Positions 34,562 through 41,924 of a stretch of DNA of 45,666 nucleotides are shown here, piece by piece (position 1 is the stretch's first letter; each line of letters starts with the position of its first letter). The stretch spans positions 1 through 45,666 of the forward strand of contig NZ_FZMO01000212.1 of assembly GCF_900197875.1 (NCBI RefSeq), given 5' to 3'. The position numbers were made by a program, and so were the translations under genes. The stretch is from Frankia canadensis. Lineage in GTDB: Bacteria; Actinomycetota; Actinomycetes; Frankiales; Frankiaceae. The notes under the pieces are model-generated. The model ran no database searches. It saw only the letters and a program-made list of their open reading frames with translations, and was not told where the DNA came from.

Positions 34562-35626
34562 TCAGACCGTCGCGGCGACCGGGGTCGCCGCGCCCTGCTG
34601 CTCGGGCACGAACAGGGTCGGCTTGTCGCCGGCCAGCGCGCTGCAGCAGGTGTCGATCATGAGAGCGGAGACCAGGTACGGGTCCATGTTGGCGTTCGGA
34701 CGACGGTCCTCCAGCCAGCCCTTCTTCGCCTTCTCCACCGCCCACGGGATGCGGATCGACGCGCCGCGGTCGGAGGCGCCCCAGGAGAACTTGTTCCAGG
34801 GAGCGGTCTCGTGCTTGCCGGTCAGCCGGTCCTGGATGCCGACACCGTAGTGGGTGACGTGCTCCATGACCCGGGTGCCGAGCGCCTCGCAGCAGGCCAC
34901 GATGGCGTCCCAGCCGGCCATCGTCTGCTTGGTGGAGAAGTTGGTGTGCGCGCCGGCGCCGTTCCAGTCACCGTCGATCGGCTTCGCGGCGAACGACACC
35001 TCGACGCCGTAGTCCTCGGCGATGCGGTGCAGCAGCCAGCGGCCCAGCCAGATCTGGTCGCCGATGGCGGGCGCCGGCACAACGCCGATCTGGAACTCCC
35101 ACTGGCCCATCATGACCTCGGCGTTGGTGCCCTCGATCGCGAGGCCGGCGTCGAGGCACGCCTGGGTGTGCTTCTCGACGATCTCGCGACCCGGCATCTT
35201 CGAGCCGCCGACGCCGCAGTAGTACGGGCCCTGCGGGGCAGGGAAGCCGACCTCGGGCCAGCCGTAGGGACGGCCGTCCTTGAAGAAGGTGTACTCCTGC
35301 TCGATGCCGAACATCGGCGACATGTCGGCGTACTTCTCGGCGACCGAGCGGCTGAACGCCCGCGTGTTCGTCGGGTGGGGCGTGAAGTCGGTCAGCTCGA
35401 CCTCGCACAGCACCAGGATGTTGTCGCCGCCCCGCAGCGGGTCGGGGGTGACGTAGACGGGACGCAGCACGCAGTCCGAGTTCGATCCCGGGGCCTGGTT
35501 GGTGCTCGAGCCGTCGAAGCCCCAGATCTCCGGCTCCTTGCCGTCCTTGATGATGCGCGTCTTGCTGCGCATCAGCGGCTCGGGCTCGGTGCCGTCGATC
35601 CAGATGTACTCGGCCTGATAACTCAC
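34562..35626 (-). CDS. glnII: Glutamine synthetase type II
   Basis: The 354-aa eukaryote-like GS is recognised by AEYIWIDG, WGFDGSSTNQAPGSNSDC, FGIEQEYTF, the GDWNGAGAHTNFST motif, and the HETA...FSWGASDRGASIRIP block with substrate residues. Type II enzymes are octa/decameric, heat-labile and not adenylylated. Frankia and some actinomycetes use GSII under nitrogen limitation. The start is GTG 35626 with GGGGAG 6 nt upstream. A GlnR-like four-half-site array lies 116-153 nt upstream. It lies behind glnA1 in the same direction with a terminator between them, so the two are separately expressed. Confidence 0.96.
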   Translation of the reverse strand: MSYQAEYIWIDGTEPEPLMRSKTRIIKDGKEPEIWGFDGSSTNQAPGSNSDCVLRPVYVTPDPLRGGDNILVLCEVELTDFTPHPTNTRAFSRSVAEKYADMSPMFGIEQEYTFFKDGRPYGWPEVGFPAPQGPYYCGVGGSKMPGREIVEKHTQACLDAGLAIEGTNAEVMMGQWEFQIGVVPAPAIGDQIWLGRWLLHRIAEDYGVEVSFAAKPIDGDWNGAGAHTNFSTKQTMAGWDAIVACCEALGTRVMEHVTHYGVGIQDRLTGKHETAPWNKFSWGASDRGASIRIPWAVEKAKKGWLEDRRPNANMDPYLVSALMIDTCCSALAGDKPTLFVPEQQGAATPVAATV

Positions 35627-35741
35627 TCAATACTCCCCGTTGTTGGTCCTGCACGGTACGGAGCGACTTCATGATCGGCCGGGGGGAGGCCGACCCGGGC
35701 CGCGATGACGGGAGGGTTCGGTCGGAGCTTTGTCGGGTCGC
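35627..35741 (-). other. glnII promoter and leader region
   Basis: Between the GlnR-like array and the glnII start. A TACCGT hexamer on the minus strand (35653-35658) is a candidate -10 box, 27 nt from the GTG. The -35 region is not obvious. No gene is present. Confidence 0.35.
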
Positions 35742-35779
35742 GTTACCGAGTCGTTCCACGATTGTTAATTCTTCGTCTC
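35742..35779 (-). promoter_or_regulatory. GlnR-like binding array upstream of glnII
   Basis: Four 5-bp half-sites at exact 11-bp spacing read GAGAC, TTAAC, GGAAC and GTAAC on the minus strand (from 35779 down to 35742). GlnR boxes in actinomycetes follow gTnAC-n6-GaAAC-n6 repeats. All four end in AC and three in AAC, and one-turn spacing is kept throughout, so a GlnR/nitrogen-response site is likely. Confidence 0.65.
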
Positions 35780-35920
35780 TCGCAGGTCGCCGGCGGTAGC
35801 GGTCCCGGCACCGGGCCGGCACCATCGGGATGCGCTCGGCCGGGCTGTACCAAAGTGGCGCGCGGGCATTTCCGAAAGCCTCCCGTGGCCCCGTGCGAAA
35901 GGCCCCTCACCGCACGACGA

Positions 35921-35953
35921 AGGCCCCGTTCCCATGATGCCGGAACGGGGCCT
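35921..35953 (-). terminator. Hairpin terminator downstream of glnA1
   Basis: A perfect 12-bp stem (35921-35932 with 35942-35953) and a 9-nt loop lies about 20 bp beyond the glnA1 stop. It should separate glnA1 from the glnII control region. No T-run follows. Confidence 0.75.
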
Positions 35954-35974
35954 CGGCCTCGTGCGGCGGCCCGG

Positions 35975-37399
35975 TCAGATGTCGTAGTAGAGGGTGAACT
36001 CGTACGGGTGCGGGCGCAGCCGGATCGCGTCGACCTCGTTACGCCGCTTGTAGTCCAGCCAGGTTTCGATGAGATCGGTGGTGAACACGTCGCCCTCGCG
36101 GAGGAACTCGTGGTCCGCCTCGAGCGCGTCGAGCACCTTCTCCAGCGAGCCGGGAACCTGCGGGACGGCGGCCAGTTCGTCCGGCGGGAGCTCGTAGAGG
36201 TCCTTGTCGATCGGCTCCGGCGGGTCGATCTTGTTGCGGATTCCGTCGAGGCCGGCCATGAGCATGGCCGCGAACGCCAGATACGGGTTGCAGCTGGGGT
36301 CAGGGACCCGGAACTCGACCCGCTTCGCCTTCGGCGAGTCGCCGCCGAGCGGGATCCGGCAGCACGCGGAGCGGTTACGCGCCGAGTACACCAGGTTGAC
36401 CGGCGCCTCGTAGCCGGGAACGAGCCGGCGGTAGGAGTTCGTCGTCGGGTTGGTGAACGCGAGCAGGGCCGGCGCGTGGTGCAGCAGGCCGCCGATGTAG
36501 TAGCGCGCGATGTCGGACAGGCCGCCGTAGCCGTTGGCGCTGTAGAACAGCGGCTCGCCGTCCTTCCACAGGCTGGAGTGCACGTGCATGCCGGAGCCGT
36601 TGTCCTCGAACAGCGGCTTGGGCATGAACGTGACGGTCTTGCCGCGTTCGCGGGCGACGTTGCGGATCACGTACTTGTAGAGCATCAGGTTGTCGGCGGT
36701 CTTCAGCAGCGTGTCGTAGCGGATGTCGATCTCCGCCTGGCCCGCGGTGCCGACCTCGTGGTGCTGCATCTCGACGGTGATGCCGGTCTCGTAGAGCACC
36801 CGGGTCATCTCGGAGCGCAGGTCGGTGAAGTGGTCGGTCGGCGGAACGGGGAAGTAGCCGCCCTTGAACCTGGGCTTGTAGCCGAGGTTGCCGCCCTCCT
36901 CCTTGCGCGCGGTGTTCCACGCGGCCTCGACCGAGTCGACCTGATGCAGCGACCCGTACGGGTTGTAGTCGTACCGGACGTCGTCGAAGATGTAGAACTC
37001 CGCCTCCGGGCCGAAGTACGCGGTGTCGGCGATGCCGGTGCCGCGCAGGTAGGTCTCGGCCTTCTTGGCGATGTTGCGCGGGTCGCGCGAGTACTGTTCC
37101 TTGGTGATCGGGTCGTGGATGAAGAACGTCATGGCGAGGGTCTTGTGCTCGCGGAAGGGGTCCACGAACGCGGTCTGCGGGTCCGGCAGCAGCAGCATGT
37201 CGGACTCGTGAATGGCCTGGAAGCCGCGGATCGACGAGCCGTCGAACATCAGCCCGTCGGTGAAGACCGACTCGGCGAAGACCTGGGTCGGAATCGTGAA
37301 GTGCTGCATGATGCCGGGCAGGTCGCAGAACCGTACGTCGATGAACTGAACTTTTTCGTCGCGGATATAGCGGAGCACGTCCTCGGCTTTGGTGAACAT
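35975..37399 (-). CDS. glnA: Glutamine synthetase type I
   Basis: The 474-aa dodecameric enzyme shows [17 protein letters not shown], the [11 protein letters not shown] motif, [17 protein letters not shown] and, near residue 400, the adenylylation site [11 protein letters not shown], with the tyrosine that GlnE modifies. It assimilates ammonia with ATP into glutamine. ATG 37399 has GGAGG 5 nt upstream. A GTAAC-n6-GAAAC site lies about 100 nt upstream. Its position beside RDD, DUF4191 and lipA/lipB is the same as in mycobacteria and streptomycetes. Confidence 0.97.
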   Translation of the reverse strand: MFTKAEDVLRYIRDEKVQFIDVRFCDLPGIMQHFTIPTQVFAESVFTDGLMFDGSSIRGFQAIHESDMLLLPDPQTAFVDPFREHKTLAMTFFIHDPITKEQYSRDPRNIAKKAETYLRGTGIADTAYFGPEAEFYIFDDVRYDYNPYGSLHQVDSVEAAWNTARKEEGGNLGYKPRFKGGYFPVPPTDHFTDLRSEMTRVLYETGITVEMQHHEVGTAGQAEIDIRYDTLLKTADNLMLYKYVIRNVARERGKTVTFMPKPLFEDNGSGMHVHSSLWKDGEPLFYSANGYGGLSDIARYYIGGLLHHAPALLAFTNPTTNSYRRLVPGYEAPVNLVYSARNRSACCRIPLGGDSPKAKRVEFRVPDPSCNPYLAFAAMLMAGLDGIRNKIDPPEPIDKDLYELPPDELAAVPQVPGSLEKVLDALEADHEFLREGDVFTTDLIETWLDYKRRNEVDAIRLRPHPYEFTLYYDI

Positions 37400-37498
37400 T
37401 CGTCCTCCAGCGTTCCCGTCACGCTTCTGGGCCTGTGGGTCACGGCATGTCGGGGTGTCTTTCGTCACGTCCGGGCAGGCATATGACATCACAAAGCC

Positions 37499-37514
37499 GT
37501 TTCGGTCATGTTAC
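37499..37514 (-). promoter_or_regulatory. GlnR-like site upstream of glnA
   Basis: The minus strand reads GTAACATGACCGAAAC, a perfect gTnAC-n6-GaAAC GlnR box. A further weak half-site (GTGAT) follows after 6 nt. It is ~100 nt before the glnA start, a typical distance. Regulation by a GlnR-type nitrogen response regulator is inferred. Confidence 0.75.
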
Positions 37515-37569
37515 AACGGCCGACGTTATCACCCTTGGTGAGCTGTTGGGTGCAGCTTGGTGTGGCGCA

Positions 37570-37575
37570 TAAGCT
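37570..37575 (+). promoter_or_regulatory. Candidate -10 box of leaderless RDD gene
   Basis: TAAGCT lies 6 nt before the GTG at 37582, and TTGGGT stands 18 nt upstream as a -35. The start codon would be the first base of the mRNA. Confidence 0.5.
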
Positions 37576-37581
37576 TGCGTC

Positions 37582-38064
37582 GTGGGACGAGCACTAGGTG
37601 GCTGGCTCGAAGGACCGGGTCTGCCGCGTGACACGCCGCCCGGGGCCCGGCTGGGCCTTCCGGAGCACGGCCGGGGATCCGTCGTGGGCTTCGGCCCGCG
37701 GCTCGGCGCCTACCTGATCGACGCCGTCGTGGCGAACCTGATCGTCGGCGTGCTGTTCCTGGCCGGCGTGCGCTACTCCGCGGACGTCCGCGGGCTGGCG
37801 ATCTACCTGGTGTTCCTGCTCGAGGAGTTCCTGCTCGTCAGCACCACCGGCCAGACGATCGGAATGCGGCTGCTGGGCATCCGGGTGATCCGGGTGCGGG
37901 ATCGCGGGTTGCAGTCGTGGCCCTGGATCGGAGTGCGCACGCTGCTGCTTGCCCTGCTGGTCCCCGTGGTCGTCTGGGACCGGGACCTGCGCGGTCTGCA
38001 TGACCGGGCGGCCGGAACCGCGATGGTGCGCGACCCCGTCCGCTCCGGCCAGTCCGGCGGCTGA
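37582..38064 (+). CDS. RDD family membrane protein
   Basis: The 160-aa protein has an RDD domain: RLGAYLIDAVVANLIVGVLFLAG forms TM1 with the R...D pair, then a second TM (AIYLVFLLEEFLLVSTTGQTIGMRLLGIRVI) and a third (VRTLLLALLVPVVVWDRDLRGLHD). RDD proteins are small integral membrane proteins of largely unknown function, some linked to cation transport. The GTG at 37582 is preferred because of the -10 spacing. Same gene, same place beside glnA in M. tuberculosis (Rv2219A). Confidence 0.85.
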   Translation: MGRALGGWLEGPGLPRDTPPGARLGLPEHGRGSVVGFGPRLGAYLIDAVVANLIVGVLFLAGVRYSADVRGLAIYLVFLLEEFLLVSTTGQTIGMRLLGIRVIRVRDRGLQSWPWIGVRTLLLALLVPVVVWDRDLRGLHDRAAGTAMVRDPVRSGQSGG

Positions 38065-38122
38065 CGGCCGGGGGCCGGGGGCCGGGGGCCGGCCTCCGGT
38101 TCGGCTGCGCGGGTCGGCGGGT

Positions 38123-38158
38123 CGGCCAGGCTGGGCGCACGGCGGACCAGCCTGGCCG
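38123..38158. terminator. Hairpin between convergent RDD and DUF4191 genes
   Basis: A perfect 12-bp stem (38123-38134 with 38147-38158) and a 12-nt loop sits in the 149-bp gap between the two convergent stops. A G-rich run of three CCGGGGG units (38067-38090) lies just before it. Confidence 0.65.
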
Positions 38159-38213
38159 GATGGACTGTCTCGTGACCTGGATGGATGGTCTCTCGACGGA
38201 GCGAGCCGGCCGC

Positions 38214-38969
38214 TCAGCGCGGGCGGCCGCCGCGGGGGATGTTGCGGGGGATCGGGCCCTTGGGGATCGGCAGGGCGGCGCCGCCGATGGCGCGCAGCCG
38301 ACGGTCCAGCGCGTCCACCTCGCCGCGGGGCAGGACGCGGCGCATCCGCATCAGCGTGGACTGCAGCTTGGGCAGGGGCGTCTCGCCCTCGCCGGTGCCG
38401 ATGACGATGTCGGTGACCGGGGTGTCGCCGACAACCCGGCGGATGCGGCGCTTCTCGGCCGCGAGCAGTTCCCGGGGGCCGCGGCCGCGACCCTCGGCGA
38501 TGATCACGACGCCGGCCCGGGACACGACCCGGTGGACGACGTCCTGATGCCTGTTGATGCCCACCGCGGGGGTGATTCGCCAGTCGCCGCGCATCCGCTC
38601 GACCACACCGGCGGCGGCGCCGGGCTTGCCCTCCATCTCCGCGAACGCGGTGCGCTGGACCCGGCGGCTGAACAGGTTCAGCGCGATCACGGCACCGAGC
38701 AGAACGCCGATCGGGATCCACAGGTACAGCGGTCCGACGAACAGGCCGAGCACGACACCGAGCACCAGGGGAACGCCCAGACCCGCGAGGGTGATCCAGA
38801 GGACCTGCGGATCACGCTGACGAGTGATCTTGAAAACCAGCCAGAGCTGAGCGAGACGGGCCCGGAACCCGGTGCCCTCCTGCGCCGCGGCGCCGCCGCG
38901 GCCGTTCGACGACGCGCCGTTCTTCGCCGCTGCGGGTGCAGCGTCCCTCGGCTGTTTCCTCAGTGCCAT
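38214..38969 (-). CDS. DUF4191 family membrane protein
   Basis: The 251-aa protein has two transmembrane helices around residues 57-75 and 80-98 (VLWITLAGLGVPLVLGVVLGL and LYLWIPIGVLLGAVIALNLF, roughly), a basic N-terminus, and a C-terminal cytoplasmic part ending in PRNIPRGGRPR. It is the actinobacterial DUF4191 protein that always stands near lipA/glnA (Rv2219 in M. tuberculosis). Function unknown. The ATG at 38969 is preceded at 7 nt by TAGGCT, so the transcript is probably leaderless. Confidence 0.85.
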   Translation of the reverse strand: MALRKQPRDAAPAAAKNGASSNGRGGAAAQEGTGFRARLAQLWLVFKITRQRDPQVLWITLAGLGVPLVLGVVLGLFVGPLYLWIPIGVLLGAVIALNLFSRRVQRTAFAEMEGKPGAAAGVVERMRGDWRITPAVGINRHQDVVHRVVSRAGVVIIAEGRGRGPRELLAAEKRRIRRVVGDTPVTDIVIGTGEGETPLPKLQSTLMRMRRVLPRGEVDALDRRLRAIGGAALPIPKGPIPRNIPRGGRPR

Positions 38970-38976
38970 GTCCGCG

Positions 38977-38982
38977 AGCCTA
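38977..38982 (-). promoter_or_regulatory. Candidate -10 box of leaderless DUF4191 gene
   Basis: TAGGCT on the minus strand, 7 nt before the ATG. The same hexamer at the same spacing precedes lipB. Confidence 0.5.
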
Positions 38983-39023
38983 CGGCCTCGGGACCTCTTC
39001 CAGCAGCGACGGTACCGGGGGAC

Positions 39024-39302
39024 TCAGCTTCGCGCGGCGACGACGCTGGCCAGTGCCCGCGGCCCGCCGCGCCGGCCGCGCCGCCGGGCGAGCCGGACCG
39101 GTTCGTCGCCGGCCGGTTGGGCGGCGGCGGGCGCCGTGGGTCGGGGCGGGGTGATCTGGACCGGGTCGACCCATCGATAGCTCGTCGTGACGTGCAGGCT
39201 GGCGGCCGCTTTCCAGGCGTTGCGCCGGGCGGTCTTCTGACCCCCGTGCGGCAGCACCAGGAGGGTCACCTCTTCAAGGACACTGAACAGTGAGCGGAGC
39301 AC
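39024..39302 (-). CDS. Small protein of unknown function between lipA and DUF4191 gene
   Basis: The 92-aa protein begins at GTG 39302. Residues 1-45 (LRSLFSVLEEVTLLVLPHGGQKTARRNAWKAA) look ordered, and the rest is Arg/Pro/Ala-rich. Streptomyces genomes also place a small unknown gene between lipA and the DUF4191 gene, which supports reality. No domain recognised, and no strong ribosome site seen. Confidence 0.5.
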   Translation of the reverse strand: MLRSLFSVLEEVTLLVLPHGGQKTARRNAWKAAASLHVTTSYRWVDPVQITPPRPTAPAAAQPAGDEPVRLARRRGRRGGPRALASVVAARS

Positions 39303-39387
39303 GGGCGCACACCTCGTGGCTGGAGTCGACAGGTGACGCTACGAGGGGAAGCCTAGCCCGTCCGGGGGAGGGCCACCAGCGTGTCCG

Positions 39388-40374
39388 TCACTGCCCGTGA
39401 GAGTTCTCGGGCACACTTTCGGGGACATCGGACATTGCGCCGTGAGCTGCGTCACGTGCGGTGACAGCCTGCTGGTAGAGGCGCCCCGCACGGTAAGACG
39501 AGCGGACGAGCGGGCCGGACATGACGCCGGAGAAGCCGAGCTCGGCGCCCGCGCGCTCCCAGTCGAGGAACTCCTCGGGGCGCACCCAGCGCTCTACCGG
39601 GTGGTGACGTGGGGTGGGCCGCAGGTACTGGGTGACGGTGAGCAGCTCACAGCCCGCCGCCCGCAGGTCCCGCATGGCCTCGTGGACCTCGTCGGGGGTC
39701 TCGCCGAGTCCGAGGATCAGGTTCGACTTCGTGACGAGGCCGGCGGCGCGGGCCTGGCGCAGCACGTCGAGCGAGCGCTCGTAGCGGAACGCCGGCCGGA
39801 TCCGGCGAAAGATGCGCGGAACCGTCTCGAGGTTGTGGGCGAGGACCTCGGGCGCGGCGGCGAAGACCTCGTCGAGCTGGTCAGCGTGGCCGCCGAAGTC
39901 GGGGATGAGCACCTCGACCCCGGTGCCGGGGGACAGCGCGTGGATCTCGCGGATCGTCTGGGCGTACAGCCAGGCGCCGCCGTCGGCCAGGTCGTCCCGG
40001 GCGACGCCGGTGACGGTGGCGTAGCGCAGGCCCATCGTCCGCACCGACTCGGCGACGCGGCGGGGCTCGTCCTGGTCGAGCGGGGTGGGGCGGCCGGAGT
40101 CGATCTGGCAGAAGTCGCACCGGCGGGTGCAGACGTCGCCGCCGATCAGGAAGGTCGCCTCCCGGTCCTCCCAGCACTCGAAGATGTTCGGGCAGCCGGC
40201 CTCCTCGCAGACCGTGTGCAGGCCGGCGCCGTGGACCAGGCTTTTGACGTCCTGGTACTCGGGGCCGGTGCGCAGCCGGGTGCGGATCCACGGCGGCTTG
40301 CGCTCGATCGGGGTCTGCGCGTTGCGGACCTCCAGGCGCAGCAGGGGCCGGCCCTCCGGCACGACGGAGGTCAT
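39388..40374 (-). CDS. lipA: Lipoyl synthase
   Basis: The 328-aa radical SAM enzyme has the auxiliary cluster cysteines [12 protein letters not shown] and the radical SAM motif CTRRCDFC, with the conserved RSSYRAG near the C-terminus that supplies the serine ligand of the auxiliary cluster. It inserts sulfur at C6 and C8 of octanoyl groups on E2 and GcvH. The ATG at 40374 overlaps the lipB stop by ATGA. The E2 gene that receives lipoate lies 4.5 kb away at 44847. Confidence 0.97.
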   Translation of the reverse strand: MTSVVPEGRPLLRLEVRNAQTPIERKPPWIRTRLRTGPEYQDVKSLVHGAGLHTVCEEAGCPNIFECWEDREATFLIGGDVCTRRCDFCQIDSGRPTPLDQDEPRRVAESVRTMGLRYATVTGVARDDLADGGAWLYAQTIREIHALSPGTGVEVLIPDFGGHADQLDEVFAAAPEVLAHNLETVPRIFRRIRPAFRYERSLDVLRQARAAGLVTKSNLILGLGETPDEVHEAMRDLRAAGCELLTVTQYLRPTPRHHPVERWVRPEEFLDWERAGAELGFSGVMSGPLVRSSYRAGRLYQQAVTARDAAHGAMSDVPESVPENSHGQ

Positions 40375-41069
40375 CGGGCCAGCTCCACACGTCCGACGCG
40401 GGCGTGGCCCGCCGGTTCGACGCGGGCGCTGACCCGGTCGCCGAGATGGCGCCCGCCGAGATAGTGGCCGAGCACGTCGAGGGTGTGCCGCTCGACGACC
40501 GGGCGGGCGTCGGCGACGGCGACCGGGCGACCGAGCTCGGCGGACAGGCTCGTCACCCCGGCGTCGGCGATGCCGCAGGGCACGATCCGCCCGAAATCGC
40601 CGAGGTCCGACGAGCAGGTCAGCGCGAAGCCGTGCGTGGTGACCTGGCGGCGGACCCGCACGCCGATCGCGGCGACCTTGCGGCGGCCGTCCGTCGTCCA
40701 CACCCCGGTGCGCTCGTCGACGCGGCGGGTCGGCAGGCCGAGCTCGGCGCAGGCGTCGATGAGCGCGTCCTCGAGGGCGCGGACATAGGCGACCACGTCG
40801 AGCGGTCGGGGCAGCTTGATGATCGGGTAGCCGACGAGCTGCCCGGGGCCGTGCCAGGTGATCCGCCCGCCGCGGTCGACGTCGACGACCTCCGTGCCGT
40901 CGACGGGCCGCTCGAAGGGCTGCGTGCGCCGGCCGGCGGTGTAGACGCTGGGATGCTCGACCAGGATGAGGGTGTCGTCCACCTCGTCGTCCACCCGGGA
41001 CTCGGCGAGCGCGCGCTGCATGTCCCACGCCTCGCGGTAGGGAACCACGGAAAGCCTCAGAACATCCAC
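40371..41069 (-). CDS. lipB: Octanoyltransferase
   Basis: The 232-aa enzyme transfers octanoate from acyl carrier protein to lipoyl domains. Motifs: [32 protein letters not shown] (active region), [20 protein letters not shown] with the catalytic lysine, and [14 protein letters not shown] with the active cysteine. The GTG at 41069 is supported by TAGGCT 7 nt upstream, so the transcript is probably leaderless; the open frame beyond has no family sequence. It overlaps lipA by 4 bp. Confidence 0.96.
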   Translation of the reverse strand: MDVLRLSVVPYREAWDMQRALAESRVDDEVDDTLILVEHPSVYTAGRRTQPFERPVDGTEVVDVDRGGRITWHGPGQLVGYPIIKLPRPLDVVAYVRALEDALIDACAELGLPTRRVDERTGVWTTDGRRKVAAIGVRVRRQVTTHGFALTCSSDLGDFGRIVPCGIADAGVTSLSAELGRPVAVADARPVVERHTLDVLGHYLGGRHLGDRVSARVEPAGHARVGRVELAR

Positions 41070-41076
41070 GACGGAG

Positions 41077-41082
41077 AGCCTA
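41077..41082 (-). promoter_or_regulatory. Candidate -10 box of leaderless lipB-lipA operon
   Basis: TAGGCT on the minus strand, 7 nt before the GTG at 41069, overlapping the stop codon of the upstream peptidase E gene. Confidence 0.5.
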
Positions 41083-41811
41083 CGCTTCCCGGCCCGGCAG
41101 AAGCCTGGGAACGATCGCGGTCTCCACGGCGCCGCCGTCGGCCCCGCGCTCAACCCGCCAGGCGCGCGCCCCGGGCCGGTCCGCGACGGCCTCGACCAGC
41201 TCGTCGCCGCGGAAGTGCAGGCCAACCCCGTCGTCCGTGGCCCAGCCCGCCGGCAGGGTGCCGGCGGCGACGAGCCGCTGGAACAGGGGACGGCGGCCCG
41301 CCTCCGAGTCGTAGTGCGGGGTGTTGCTGAACGGCAGCAGCCCCAGCCCGTTCGTCACCGGGCGCAGAACCGGGCCGAACGAGTCGGTGGTGCCGCCGAC
41401 ATGCCAGCACAGCGAGCCGGCCGAGACGCCGCCGAGCACCACGCCGGCCTCCCAGGCCTCCCGCATGATCTCGCCGAGGCCGTGGGCGGCCCAGACCGCC
41501 AGCAGGTTCGCCACGCTGCCGCCGCCGACCCACACGACGTCCTGGGCCAGCAGGTGGGCCCGCACGTCCGCGACGCTCGGCATCGGGAACAGGGCCAGGT
41601 GCGACACCCGCACGTCGGGGCGATCCCGGTTGAGCGCCGCGTACCCGCGGGCGTAGGCGGCCTGGTCGTCGCCGAGAGCGGTCTGCAGCAGGCAGACGCG
41701 GGGACGCGGGCCGGCGGCCGACAGGGCGATCGCGTGGGTCAGGATCGGGCCGACCCGCGCGCCGTAGCGGCCGTCGGGAAGGAATCCACCGCTGGTGGCG
41801 AGGATCTGCAC
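41080..41811 (-). CDS. Peptidase E (S51 family)
   Basis: The 243-aa protein has the S51 fold and motif [13 protein letters not shown], with serine as nucleophile, plus [15 protein letters not shown] and the [22 protein letters not shown] region. Peptidase E cleaves dipeptides with N-terminal aspartate; cyanophycinase-like members are related. The GTG at 41811 has GAAGGAG 9 nt upstream. It stands 10 bp before lipB on the same strand. In mycobacteria the gene beside lipB is different (TIGR01777), so this is an insertion into the order. Confidence 0.88.
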   Translation of the reverse strand: MQILATSGGFLPDGRYGARVGPILTHAIALSAAGPRPRVCLLQTALGDDQAAYARGYAALNRDRPDVRVSHLALFPMPSVADVRAHLLAQDVVWVGGGSVANLLAVWAAHGLGEIMREAWEAGVVLGGVSAGSLCWHVGGTTDSFGPVLRPVTNGLGLLPFSNTPHYDSEAGRRPLFQRLVAAGTLPAGWATDDGVGLHFRGDELVEAVADRPGARAWRVERGADGGAVETAIVPRLLPGREA

Positions 41812-41910
41812 CTGCGCATCACTCCTTCGGTCGGGCCACGCGGCCGGGCGGGTCGTAAAAAGTTATCCACAACCGGAGAAAGACCAATGCAACCTCACCC
41901 GTTTTGAGCC

Positions 41911-41916
41911 TAGCGT
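41911..41916 (+). promoter_or_regulatory. Candidate -10 box of leaderless pseudokinase gene
   Basis: TAGCGT lies 8 nt before the GTG at 41925, with TGCAAC at 17-nt distance as a weak -35. No ribosome site precedes the GTG. Confidence 0.45.
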
Positions 41917-41924
41917 CGCTACTT

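Noticed and set aside
38067-38090. G-quadruplex candidate in CCGGGGG repeats
   Set aside because: Only three G-tracts of sufficient length; a nearby perfect hairpin explains the region as a terminator.
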